From Pseudomonas sp. PGPPP3 (lineage in GTDB: Bacteria > Pseudomonadota > Gammaproteobacteria > Pseudomonadales > Pseudomonadaceae), in NCBI GenBank assembly GCA_002256055.1, contig NKIE01000066.1, positions 1 to 9,925 of the forward strand: a stretch of 9,925 bases of DNA. The letters run 5' to 3'. A program made the translations under genes and the position numbers. Positions 1-9,181 of the stretch are shown piece after piece (position 1 is the stretch's first letter; each line of letters opens with the position of its first letter). The notes under the pieces are model-generated. The model made no database searches. It saw nothing but the letters and a program-made list of their open reading frames with translations, and was not told where the DNA came from.

Positions 1-1
1 G

Positions 2-2341
<2,340 letters not shown>

Positions 2342-2374
2342 GCCAACGGCGGCGCTTTAGATGAGTTGATGATC

Positions 2375-2380
2375 AAGGAG
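2375..2380 (+). promoter_or_regulatory. Ribosome binding site of usp
   Basis: AAGGAG lies 7 bases before the ATG at 2388 and only 1 base before the ATG at 2382. The spacing decides for the downstream start codon. Confidence 0.75.
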
Positions 2381-2387
2381 TATGAAT

Positions 2388-2822
2388 ATGCAAATAGTCC
2401 TACTGGCCAGCGATGGTTCCGCCCATGCCGATCGAGCAGTAGCCTACTTGATTGAACAGATTCAGCAGGGTGGCTTGCTCAGTGATGCGTGCGCCGTGCA
2501 TCTGCTCAATGTGCAGCCGCATCTGCCGAGTCGCATCAGTCAGGGGATGAGTGCCGAAGAGTTGCACGAGTACTACCAAAGCCACAGCACCAGTGCCCTG
2601 GCCACAGCTCTGGCGCAGTTACAGCAAGCGGGCATCTCCGCTACTGCTCATAGCCGCGTTGGTGTGCCAGGTCCGAGCATCGTGGCTTGCGCCAAAGAGC
2701 TGGATTGCCAGAGCATTCTCATCGGCAGCCATGGTGCCGGCTTGACCTTGGGGTCGTTGCTGGGCTCGGTGGCCAGCGAGGTGGTCAAGCTCAGTCAACT
2801 GCCGGTTACCCTAGTCAAGTAA
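2388..2822 (+). CDS. Universal stress protein, UspA family, ATP-binding type
   Basis: A single-domain Usp of 144 residues, the usual size, predicted cytoplasmic. It shows the N-terminal beta strand plus DGS (VLLASDGS, Asp9) and the C-terminal nucleotide-binding signature G-2X-G-9X-G-S at Gly113, Gly116, Gly126 and Ser127. This places it with the ATP-binding Usp proteins rather than the non-binding UspA branch. Such proteins modulate survival under starvation, hypoxia or energy stress. Two ATGs are in frame, at 2382 and 2388. The Shine-Dalgarno AAGGAG ends at 2380, one base before the first ATG but 7 bases before the second, so I chose 2388; the longer form would add Met-Asn. It starts 46 bases after the ATPase stop with no terminator between, which suggests co-transcription and possibly a regulatory link with the pump (inference). 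Confidence 0.93.
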   Translation: MQIVLLASDGSAHADRAVAYLIEQIQQGGLLSDACAVHLLNVQPHLPSRISQGMSAEELHEYYQSHSTSALATALAQLQQAGISATAHSRVGVPGPSIVACAKELDCQSILIGSHGAGLTLGSLLGSVASEVVKLSQLPVTLVK

Positions 2823-2826
2823 CGCC

Positions 2827-2847
2827 GCCGGCCGACTAGTCGCCGGC
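2827..2847. terminator. Possible bidirectional hairpin between convergent genes
   Basis: GCCGG (2827-2831) pairs with CCGGC (2843-2847) around the palindrome CGACTAGTCG (2833-2842), with one bulged C at 2832. This gives a stem of about 8 bp with a CTAG loop. It fills the 13-base gap between usp and the kinase gene and overlaps the kinase stop codon. No T run follows on either strand, so intrinsic termination is only a possibility. Confidence 0.35.
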
Positions 2848-5466
2848 CAGCGGCAGGCTGAAGTAGAAGGTGCTGCCATGGCCGAGCACGCTGGTAAAGC
2901 CGATCTCTCCGTGCATACGCTCCAGCAGGGTTTTGCAGATGCTCAGGCCCAGCCCGGTGCCGCCGCGCTGACGGGTGTTGGAACCATCCTCCTGGGCAAA
3001 TTTCTGGAAAATCCGCGCGCGAAACTCCTCGCTGATGCCCGGTCCTTGGTCGCTGACCTCGACGCGAACCTGCTGACCGTCTAGGCAGGCGCGAATCGAC
3101 ACCAGGCCTTGGGCAGGGGAGAACTTCACTGCGTTGCTGATCAGATTGCTCAGCACCTGCTGCAGACGCAGGCTGTCGATGTACACCGCGCTGCTGGCGG
3201 GCAGGGCGCTGGTGTCCAGGCGCAGTTGCACGGCAAAGTTGTCGGCGTAGCCCTGGTTGTGCGCCAGCGCCTGCTCCAGTTGGGGAAGCAGCAAGTCGCG
3301 TTCGAGGTGCAGGCCGGCCTGGCCGAGTTCGAGTTTTTCAATGTCGAGGATGTCGTTGACCAGTTGTATCAGGCGCTCGGTGTTCTCTTTGGCAATCGTC
3401 AGCATGGCGCTGGCCGACTCTGGCAAGGGGCCGAGTACGCCGGCGCTGAGCAGACTCAGGGAACCCTTGATGGAGGTCAGCGGCGTGCGCAGTTCGTGGC
3501 TGACGGTGGCGACGAATTCGCTTTTCAGGCGCTCGACTTTTTTCCGCGCGCTGATTTCATGCAGCATGCAGATGTAGCGCTGGCGGTCAGGTAGTTCGTG
3601 GCTGCTGAGGCTGATCTCCAGCTCCAGATCCTGGCCATTGGCATGTCGGCCAATGGTTTCCAGGCCCTGGCCGAGACTGGCTTGCAGGGCCGCCGGATTG
3701 TTCAGGCGGGGCAGTAGTTGCGCGATGCTGAGGTTTTGCAGCTGCGGTCCGTAGCCGAACAACTGCTCGGTTGCAGGGTTGGCGTGCTCGATCTGGCCCT
3801 GGCTATTGAAGAGCAGGATGGCGTCCACGGCGTTGTCGAAAATGGCGCTCAGCTCCAGGGTGCGCTGGCGCACCTGCTGGCGAATCTGCTCGGCCCGTCC
3901 GGTCATGGTCAGCAGGAAGGCGCCCAGCAGGCTACACAGCAGCAGGCCACCGGCCAGTACGCTCCAGGGTTGCAAGCTGTGCTGGGCCTGCAGGTAGGCG
4001 GGGCTTGGGCTGATGCGCAGGCGCAACTGGCGGCCGGCATAGTTAAGCTCCTGCTCCCAGGTCATTGGGCTAGCGTCTGGCGTTGGCAGTGTTGCCGGCG
4101 CCCCATATAGCAGTCCTGGTGTCGATTCACTGATGTCGCTCAGTTGCAGCTGGAAATCATCACGCGAGAAGGCGCCAAGGGCGTTGTCGAGCATGTCGGT
4201 GATGCGGATCACAGCCACCACGTAGCCGCGCAGCAGGTGCCGCCGCTCGTCCAGTGTGGCCGGTGGCAGGGGGCTGCGGTACACCGGATAAAAAAGCAGC
4301 ACGGCGATGGTGGGTTGCTGGTCTTGTACCAGGCTGATGGGCGCGGTCATGGCGCTTTGTGCCAGGTCCCGGGCACGGCTCAGGGCTTGGTGGCGGATGG
4401 GGTTGGCGTCGACGTTGTAGCCGATGGCCTGGCGGTTGCTGCTCAGTGGCTCGATGTAGGTGATGGGCACATATTCGTCGCTGCTGGCAGCAGCCTGGGG
4501 AGTGCCGCTGCTGTCGCGCTCGAAGATCGGCCTGTCCGTCAGACCCTGGCTGCGCAGATCACGCTCGAAGTCCTGACGCTCGGCTGCCGTGACCCGCGCA
4601 TTCCAGCTCAGGGCATGGATGCCGGGGTAGGCCTGGGGCAGGTTGGCAACGAAACTGGCGAACTCGCTGTGGCTGACGTTGCGCGCCGAGACGAAGAAAC
4701 GCTCCATGCTTTGCAGGGCTGAGTCGTACAGGGCCATGCGTGCTTGCAGGGTGGCGCTGATCAGTTTCGCCTGCTGGTGAAAGCGCAGGGTCTGGGTGGA
4801 CTGTTCGCTCTGGCTGGTGCGCAGGAAGATCAGCACCATGATGGCGCTGCTGATCAGCAGCGGCAGGCCGACACTGCCGGCGCGGCTGCGCCAGAGCTCG
4901 CGGGGCTGGGCAAACAGGATGAACATCAACGGGGTGGCAATTAGCACGCCGATGCTGTCGCCCACCCACCAGGTCCACCAACTGAACGGCAGTTGGGCTG
5001 CGCTGATCAACTGATGTTGAAATAGGGTGAAGCTGCCCACGCTGGCGCTGATCAGGCAGGTCAGCGGGCCGCCAATCAGCAGTAGGAGGGAAATGCTGCG
5101 CTCGCTGCTCAGTGGATTGGGAAAGCCCACCCAGCGGCGGATCAGCCAACTGGCCGCCAGGCACTGTAGGCTGCTGCCGACGGCAATGCTAAGGGCCACG
5201 GGCAAGCCCTGCAGGCTGATCTGCGCCAGACTGGGGGCCGCGATACTCAGGTTGAGCAGGGTGGCGCCCAGCAGTACGCCGAGGAGCAGCGGATAGCCCC
5301 AGATCAGTACGGCGGCCAGGCCGATGCCGATGGGTGGAAAAATCGCCGTGGCAAATCCCGGAGCAATCGCCAGTAGCAGGGCCAAGCGTCCGGCCAGCAC
5401 ATAGAGTGCGACCAGCAGCACAATCTTGACCAGCATGTGAGGTGTGCGTTTGGTGGCAACGGGCAT
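2836..5466 (-). CDS. Membrane sensor histidine kinase, MASE1-CHASE-PAS-HisKA-HATPase
   Basis: An 876-residue two-component sensor of the inner membrane. Residues about 12-215 form a multi-helix MASE1-like membrane sensor. About 225-435 form a periplasmic CHASE-type domain (FFVSARNVSHSEF, then YPGIHALSWNARV near 280-292), closed by a hydrophobic segment at about 500-520. A PAS domain follows at about 538-640 (IFDNAVDAILLFN). The H-box SHELRTPL carries the phospho-acceptor His657. The ATPase domain shows the N-box (Asn774/Asn778), G1 DQGPG (806-810), an F-box near 820-823 and G2 GGTGLG (835-840). All catalytic boxes are intact and there is no receiver or Hpt domain, so a separate response regulator is needed; none lies in the window. 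The ATG at 5466 has a weak GAGAAG nine bases upstream; Met11 has no better site. It follows the solute-binding protein gene by 63 bases on the same strand, probably as one operon. The ligand is unknown; CHASE domains of other proteins bind small molecules. Confidence 0.93.
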   Translation of the reverse strand: MPVATKRTPHMLVKIVLLVALYVLAGRLALLLAIAPGFATAIFPPIGIGLAAVLIWGYPLLLGVLLGATLLNLSIAAPSLAQISLQGLPVALSIAVGSSLQCLAASWLIRRWVGFPNPLSSERSISLLLLIGGPLTCLISASVGSFTLFQHQLISAAQLPFSWWTWWVGDSIGVLIATPLMFILFAQPRELWRSRAGSVGLPLLISSAIMVLIFLRTSQSEQSTQTLRFHQQAKLISATLQARMALYDSALQSMERFFVSARNVSHSEFASFVANLPQAYPGIHALSWNARVTAAERQDFERDLRSQGLTDRPIFERDSSGTPQAAASSDEYVPITYIEPLSSNRQAIGYNVDANPIRHQALSRARDLAQSAMTAPISLVQDQQPTIAVLLFYPVYRSPLPPATLDERRHLLRGYVVAVIRITDMLDNALGAFSRDDFQLQLSDISESTPGLLYGAPATLPTPDASPMTWEQELNYAGRQLRLRISPSPAYLQAQHSLQPWSVLAGGLLLCSLLGAFLLTMTGRAEQIRQQVRQRTLELSAIFDNAVDAILLFNSQGQIEHANPATEQLFGYGPQLQNLSIAQLLPRLNNPAALQASLGQGLETIGRHANGQDLELEISLSSHELPDRQRYICMLHEISARKKVERLKSEFVATVSHELRTPLTSIKGSLSLLSAGVLGPLPESASAMLTIAKENTERLIQLVNDILDIEKLELGQAGLHLERDLLLPQLEQALAHNQGYADNFAVQLRLDTSALPASSAVYIDSLRLQQVLSNLISNAVKFSPAQGLVSIRACLDGQQVRVEVSDQGPGISEEFRARIFQKFAQEDGSNTRQRGGTGLGLSICKTLLERMHGEIGFTSVLGHGSTFYFSLPLAGD

Positions 5467-5529
5467 CGTGACAAGCTTCTCGGAGTGTTGGTGGTGTGCC
5501 TGTAAGGTAAATAGCCCTTAACCAGTCGT

Positions 5530-6267
5530 CTATTGCAGGCCGTGACGTTGCAGAATGGCGGTGTAGCTGCCATCGGCCCGCATCTCTCGAAGTGCCTGAT
5601 TGAAGGCACTTATGATTTGCCTACTCTGTGGGTGATTGCGCCGCACCAGAATATGCAGCGGCGACTCGGACAGTGGAACGGGTAGAAACTCCAGCGCCGA
5701 GCTGAGTTCGGCCAGTTCATGGCTGAGGTAGTACTTGGCCACCCATTCGTCTTCCAGGGTCAGGTCGACACGCCCAGCCGCGAGCATACGTGCGGCTGTA
5801 GCAAAGCTGGAGGCCACTTCTTTGTGCAGGCGTGCATCGCTGTCGAACGTTGGCGCATAGGCAAACCCCCTGGCCACCGCGATGCTGTAGGGCAGCAGGT
5901 CATCCAAGTGCTTGAACTCGATGGCGCTGCCCGTGCGGCGCATAAAACGGATGCGATTGATCAGGTAGGGCTCGGAGTAAATTCCATAGGATTGCCGCTC
6001 GGCGGCGAACCAGGAGGACAGCAGGACATCGTAGCGGTCATGTTGCATGCCCTGCAGCGCACGCGCCCAGGGCACCTCATGGTATTCGCTGGTATAGCCT
6101 GCGCGTTGCAGGGCAGTGCTGACCAAGTCGGTGGCGAGGCCATTGTTTTGCAACTGCACGTCCGTGAATGGCGGCCAGGAATTGGCCACCAGGCGCAACG
6201 TCTCTGCCGCCAGCGCGGTGCTGAACATCAGGCTGAGCAGGCAGATGCACAAACGCTTATAAACCAC
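5530..6267 (-). CDS. Periplasmic solute-binding protein, family 3 (orphan, no ABC permease)
   Basis: A 245-residue secreted protein of the amino-acid-binding (PBPb, SBP family 3) fold. A Sec signal peptide has Lys4/Arg5, a hydrophobic core and a likely cut at ALA|AE (20/21). The mature part begins with the typical strand LRLVANSWPPF (24-34), then VPWARAL (65-71), RYDVLLSSW (78-86), SEPYLINRIRFMRR (98-111) and the second-lobe strand SIAVARGFAYAP (128-139). Many stand-alone Pseudomonas proteins share this pattern and have no permease or ATPase genes nearby, as here. The start is GTG at 6267, supported by AAGGA eight bases upstream; the upstream ATG is out of frame. The kinase gene lies 63 bases downstream on the same strand, so this protein may deliver a ligand to, or sense alongside, the CHASE-bearing kinase (inference). 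It has no lipobox, so it should be soluble in the periplasm. The ligand cannot be predicted. Confidence 0.88.
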   Translation of the reverse strand: MVYKRLCICLLSLMFSTALAAETLRLVANSWPPFTDVQLQNNGLATDLVSTALQRAGYTSEYHEVPWARALQGMQHDRYDVLLSSWFAAERQSYGIYSEPYLINRIRFMRRTGSAIEFKHLDDLLPYSIAVARGFAYAPTFDSDARLHKEVASSFATAARMLAAGRVDLTLEDEWVAKYYLSHELAELSSALEFLPVPLSESPLHILVRRNHPQSRQIISAFNQALREMRADGSYTAILQRHGLQ

Positions 6268-6476
6268 GGTCGCTGTCCTTCAGAACTCATCAGTAGAGCG
6301 TAGACCTAGGTTCGCCAGGCAGGCTGTAATTACCTGTGTGCGGCTTGACGCGTCTGGAGCGAACAAAAAAACCTCGCCCGTTGTAACAATGCCAGGCTAA
6401 TCAGCTCTAGTGATACAGGTAAGCAAACCGTTGCCTGTTTTACTGTGTATTTCATTGTCGATATGAGGATTTCACC
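6268..6476. promoter_or_regulatory. Divergent intergenic region with three TTRCCTGT motifs
   Basis: This 209-base region must hold promoters for both the leftward solute-binding protein/kinase operon and the rightward bufferin operon. TTACCTGT occurs at 6330-6337, its exact inverse ACAGGTAA at 6415-6422, and TTGCCTGT at 6431-6438. The last two form an inverted repeat with an 8-base spacer followed by two more T, which could be an operator or a weak hairpin. Also present are the palindromes GTAATTAC (6326-6333) and GACGCGTC (6347-6354), and a GTAAC element (6383-6387). I find no -35/-10 pair good enough to name a promoter and no clear ECF sigma -10 motif. Confidence 0.5.
6464..6467 (+). promoter_or_regulatory. 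Ribosome binding site of bufA1
   Basis: The sequence TGAGGA (6464-6469 region) lies about 9 bases before the ATG at 6477. No other in-frame ATG occurs close upstream, so this start is well defined. Confidence 0.6.
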
Positions 6477-6779
6477 ATGAGCAATACGAGCACCTTTTCC
6501 GCCGCAGCCCTGGCCCTGGCCTTGGGTTCAGCCCTGACTATCGCGGCTGCGCCGCTGACCGCTCAAGCGGCCGGCGACAGTGATAAATGCTTTGGTGTTG
6601 CGCTCAAAGGTCAGAATGACTGCGCGGCCGGTGCTGGAACTTCCTGTGCAGGCACTTCGAAAAAGGACTATCAGAGCGATGCCTGGAAGCTGGTTCCTAA
6701 GGGCACGTGTGAGCAAACCGTCAGTCAGAGCTCGCCAACCGGCTTTGGTCAGTTGGCGGCGTTCAAAGCCAAAGACTGA
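6477..6779 (+). CDS. bufA1: Bufferin-type metallophore RiPP precursor, DUF2282 (BufA1)
   Basis: A 100-residue secreted precursor peptide. Residues 1-31 form a hydrophobic, Ala-rich Sec-type leader with a likely cut at AQA|AGDS, leaving about 69 mature residues. The mature part carries the DUF2282 pattern: [14 protein letters not shown] (37-50), SCAGTSKKD (56-64) and [10 protein letters not shown] (70-79), with Cys at 38, 49, 57 and 78. In characterised bufferins the family enzyme modifies Cys residues to thiooxazole-type rings that bind copper, and the peptide acts in the periplasm; which Cys are modified here is inferred by analogy. Two features are unusual: the leader has no Lys or Arg before its hydrophobic core, and about 22 residues follow the last Cys, ending [12 protein letters not shown], whereas family members I recall end soon after KGTCEK. 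It is first in a tight operon, with bufB starting 13 bases later. Confidence 0.9.
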   Translation: MSNTSTFSAAALALALGSALTIAAAPLTAQAAGDSDKCFGVALKGQNDCAAGAGTSCAGTSKKDYQSDAWKLVPKGTCEQTVSQSSPTGFGQLAAFKAKD

Positions 6780-6792
6780 TTAGGGACTGATC

Positions 6793-7689
6793 ATGAGCAA
6801 TCACGCTGCAGGGGCTGCTGCCTGGCCTGCGGCCCGTGCGCCGCAGTTGCCAGCGCGCGCGGGCCTGGGCCTCAAATCTGCGCATTACCAGGCGATTCTG
6901 GACAGCTCGGCGGATGTCGGGTTTTTCGAGGTGCATGCCGAGAACTACATGGTGGCCGGCGGGCCGTTCCACCATTACCTGGGCTTGCTGCGTGAACGCT
7001 ATGCCTTGTCATTACACGGCGTGGGGCTGTCCATCGGTGCCGCCGCACCGCTGGATGAGGCTCATCTGCAGCGGTTGGCCGTGTTGATTGAGCGTTATCA
7101 GCCACAGGCTTTTTCCGAACACCTGGCCTGGTCCAGTCATGATCAGGTGTTTTTCCATGATCTGTTACCGGTGGCCTATGACGCCGTCACCCTGGCGCGA
7201 GTCTGTGAGCACGTCGATCGGGTGCAGAGTCGTTTGCAGCGACAGATGTTGCTGGAAAATCCGGCGACCTATGTCGAATTTGCCTGCTCAAGCATGGATG
7301 AGGCGCAGTTCCTTGGTGAGGTGGTGCAGCGTACCGGCTGCGGGCTGCTGCTGGATGTGAACAATGTGTATGTCTCCAGCATCAATCACCAGCGCGACCC
7401 CTGGGCCTATATCCAGAGCCTGCCGCTGCATGCGGTGGGTGAGTTGCACCTGGCCGGGTTCGCCGAGGACAGTGATGGCGCCGGTGCGCGCCTGCTGATT
7501 GACAGCCACGGTGCGCCGGTCGATCAGGCCGTCTGGGCCTTGTATGCGCAGACTTTGATGTTGACCGGGGCGCTGCCGACCCTGATCGAGCGTGACCATC
7601 AGGTGCCGGCACTGGCCGTGCTGCTGGCTGAGGCGCGGCAGGCCGACAGCTTGCTGCGCGAGCATGGCGCGGCGGGGTGTGCGGTATGA
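6793..7689 (+). CDS. bufB: Multinuclear non-heme iron oxidase, DUF692/UPF0276 (BufB)
   Basis: A 298-residue cytoplasmic enzyme of the MNIO (DUF692, TIM-barrel) family, of usual length. Family members use a cluster of two or three iron ions with O2 to modify Cys residues of a precursor peptide; MbnB makes the oxazolone/thioamide of methanobactin and BufB makes bufferin heterocycles. Visible family motifs are GLGLKSAHY (24-32), FFEVHAENYM (44-53), SLHGVGLSIG (73-82), SEHLAWSS (108-115), LLENPATYV (153-161), LLLDVNNVYVSS (185-196), GELHLAG (216-222), LIDSHGAPV (235-243) and LIERDHQVP (264-272). Candidate metal ligands are among His48, Glu50, His75, His110, Glu155, Asn156, Asp188, Asn191, His219, Asp237, His239 and Glu266; exact assignment needs a structure. 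The substrate is presumably the peptide encoded just upstream. Its stop overlaps the start of bufC by four bases, implying translational coupling. I recall the P. aeruginosa homologue as UPF0276 protein PA3283. Confidence 0.94.
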   Translation: MSNHAAGAAAWPAARAPQLPARAGLGLKSAHYQAILDSSADVGFFEVHAENYMVAGGPFHHYLGLLRERYALSLHGVGLSIGAAAPLDEAHLQRLAVLIERYQPQAFSEHLAWSSHDQVFFHDLLPVAYDAVTLARVCEHVDRVQSRLQRQMLLENPATYVEFACSSMDEAQFLGEVVQRTGCGLLLDVNNVYVSSINHQRDPWAYIQSLPLHAVGELHLAGFAEDSDGAGARLLIDSHGAPVDQAVWALYAQTLMLTGALPTLIERDHQVPALAVLLAEARQADSLLREHGAAGCAV

Positions 7690-8444
7690 GTCTCTACGCG
7701 GACTTTGCTGCATCCTTGCTCGCTCCCGAGGGTGCATGTCCAGTGGGTTTGGTGACGGCCAATGGTTCTGATCCGGCGGTGCGTTTTGCGGTCTACCGCA
7801 ACAATGTGCAGAGTTCCCTGGTGGATGCCCTGGCCGACAGTTACCCGGTGTTGGTGCAACTGGTGGGGGAGGTGTTCTTTCGCGCCATGGCGCTGGCCTA
7901 TGTGCGCCAGGCGCCGCCGCGCACGCCGTTGTTGGTGGACTATGGCGGTGATTTTGCCGACTTCGTTGAGGACTTTGCTCCGGCGGCCAGCGTGCCCTAT
8001 TTGGCGGCGGTGGCGCGTTTGGAGCGTGCTCGGGTGCAGGCCTATCACGCCGCTGACAGCCACCCCCTGGCGGCGGACCAGTTGACCGCGGCCCTGGCGC
8101 AGCCAGAGACCCTGGGCGATTTGCGCCTCAGCCTGCATGCCAGCGTGGCAGTGCTCAGCGCGCCCTATGCGTTGGTATCCATCTGGCAAGCCCACCACGG
8201 CGACGCCGACTTTGCCTCGCTGGATCCGTTGCAGGCTGAGCACGCCCTGGTGCTGCGCAGCCAATGGCAGGTCCAGGTGCATGCCGTCGGCGCGGGCTGT
8301 GCAAGTTTTGTGCGGGCTCTGCAGCAAGGGCAAACCCTTGGGCTTGCCGCTGCGGCTGCAGCGACGGATCCCCGTTTCGATCTTGCGGCCAGTTTGGCCT
8401 TGCTGCTGCAGGCTCAGGTTCTGTGTTGCGAACCGAGTCACTAA
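7686..8444 (+). CDS. bufC: DUF2063 partner protein of the MNIO (BufC)
   Basis: A 252-residue protein of the DUF2063 (HvfC/BufC-like) family. The N-terminal half has the hallmark DFAASLLAPEG, RFAVYRNNVQSSLVDAL, YPVLVQLVGEVFFRAMA and a YLAAVARLERARVQAYHA stretch, seen in most MNIO partner proteins. The partner is thought to bind the precursor leader and present it to the MNIO, like the RRE-type partners of other RiPP systems; this role is by analogy. The C-terminal half (about 105-252) is less conserved. A longer reading from the GTG at 7677 would add Met-Cys-Gly, but the ATG at 7686 overlaps the bufB stop as ATGA, the usual coupled arrangement, so I chose it. No signal peptide or membrane segment is present, so it acts in the cytosol with BufB. 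The DoxX gene begins 11 bases after its stop. Confidence 0.92.
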   Translation: MSLYADFAASLLAPEGACPVGLVTANGSDPAVRFAVYRNNVQSSLVDALADSYPVLVQLVGEVFFRAMALAYVRQAPPRTPLLVDYGGDFADFVEDFAPAASVPYLAAVARLERARVQAYHAADSHPLAADQLTAALAQPETLGDLRLSLHASVAVLSAPYALVSIWQAHHGDADFASLDPLQAEHALVLRSQWQVQVHAVGAGCASFVRALQQGQTLGLAAAAAATDPRFDLAASLALLLQAQVLCCEPSH

Positions 8445-8445
8445 A

Positions 8446-8450
8446 GGAAA
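8446..8450 (+). promoter_or_regulatory. Ribosome binding site of the DoxX gene
   Basis: The AAGGA-type site just after the bufC stop sits 5-6 bases before the ATG at 8456. This supports a start there rather than at the in-frame codon at 8264 inside bufC. Confidence 0.7.
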
Positions 8451-8455
8451 AAGCT

Positions 8456-8977
8456 ATGTCGCAGTTCAATACTCGGCCCCGCATGGGCGGCCTGGTTGCT
8501 TTGTTCGAACGTTATGTCGCGTTGTGTTCGCGGGTGCCCCACAGCCTGATAGCCCTGTTGGGGCGTTTTGCCTTGGCAGCGCTGTTCTGGAAGGCCGGGC
8601 AAACCAAGGTGGCGAATTTTGCGCTAGATCCGTTTGCCGGTACCTGGCAAATCGGCTGGCCGCGGCTGGCGGATTTCACCGTCGAGTTGTTTGCCAGCGA
8701 ATACCAGTTGCCGTTTATCGCCCCTAGCGTGGCGGCGTTGCTGGCCGCGACGGCCGAGCATGTACTGGCTCTGCTGCTATTGCTGGGGCTGGCCACGCGG
8801 TTTGCCGCATTGGGGCTGCTGAGCATGACTTTGGTCATTCAGCTATTGGTCTATCCAGATGCTTATCCGACCCACGCCACTTGGGCAGCGGTGTTGCTCT
8901 ATCTGTTGGCCAGAGGGCCGGGCGTGTTCTCTCTTGATCATTTGTTGGCCCGCCATTACCGCGTTTTGGGGCGCTAA
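8456..8977 (+). CDS. DoxX-family inner-membrane protein of the bufferin operon
   Basis: A 173-residue protein with four predicted hydrophobic helices at about 30-46, 88-110, 112-132 and 140-153. It has the DoxX pattern LLGRFALAALFWKAGQTKV near the first helix and ATAEHVLALLLLLGLATRF in the middle. The reading frame stays open back to 8264, but that part overlaps bufC; the ATG at 8456 with its own Shine-Dalgarno is the credible start. DoxX proteins often sit at the end of DUF2282-DUF692-DUF2063 operons. They are integral membrane proteins possibly linked to redox or thiol/quinone chemistry, and their role in bufferin function is not settled to my knowledge. Here the spacing (11 bases after bufC) argues for the same transcript. 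The segment between helices 1 and 2 (DPFAGTWQIGWPRL...EYQLPF) matches the periplasmic loop common in this DoxX branch. Confidence 0.9.
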   Translation: MSQFNTRPRMGGLVALFERYVALCSRVPHSLIALLGRFALAALFWKAGQTKVANFALDPFAGTWQIGWPRLADFTVELFASEYQLPFIAPSVAALLAATAEHVLALLLLLGLATRFAALGLLSMTLVIQLLVYPDAYPTHATWAAVLLYLLARGPGVFSLDHLLARHYRVLGR

Positions 8978-9011
8978 CCTGAGCTGTTTTGTGCGCCTTT
9001 CCTCCTCTTTT

Positions 9012-9030
9012 CGGCGCCGACTGGGCGCCG
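9012..9030 (+). terminator. GC-rich hairpin after the bufferin operon
   Basis: CGGCGCC (9012-9018) and GGCGCCG (9024-9030) form a perfect 7-bp stem with a 5-base loop, 34 bases after the DoxX stop. There is no T run after it, so it may terminate weakly or protect the 3' end of the transcript rather than be a classic intrinsic terminator. Confidence 0.45.
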
Positions 9031-9141
9031 CCACCTCTGCGAAGGGCAGGCACAGAACATGTGTCTTGCAGCGCACAGCAGGCATCTTCTATTGACATAC
9101 AGCAGGCTGTTATTGGGCGTTGGTCTGACAGGCGGACGCGC

Positions 9142-9181
9142 AGGCCCTGGCTGTGGCAAACTCTGCCTTTTTTCAGGGCCT
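9142..9181 (+). terminator. Nested hairpin with an internal T6 run, probable terminator
   Basis: An inner stem GGCA (9155-9158) / TGCC (9164-9167) with a 5-base loop is followed directly by six T (9168-9173), the layout of a short intrinsic terminator. It is enclosed by a perfect 8-bp repeat AGGCCCTG (9142-9149) / CAGGGCCT (9174-9181). The two alternatives could compete. The 4-bp inner stem is short, so termination strength is uncertain. Confidence 0.45.

Noticed and set aside
6361..6380. A7 run followed by CCTCGCCCG, resembling the left arm of a Pseudomonas bidirectional terminator
   Set aside because: The matching right arm (GGGCGAGG plus T run) is absent, so no stem can form.
7599..8441. 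280-residue reading frame on the - strand opposite bufC
   Set aside because: Translation is Gln/His/Arg-rich without recognisable domains and lies opposite a clear DUF2063 gene.
8264..8455. N-terminal extension of the DoxX protein
   Set aside because: It overlaps bufC throughout, is Arg/Ala/Cys-rich and unlike DoxX; the ATG at 8456 has its own Shine-Dalgarno.
9092..9097. TTGACA as a sigma70 -35 box for the KAS III gene
   Set aside because: At 16-18 bases downstream the sequence is TGGGCGT-like; there is no acceptable -10.
9151..9167. Possible sigma54 promoter (TGGCA...TGC)
   Set aside because: The GG and GC elements are separated by 8 bases rather than the required 10.
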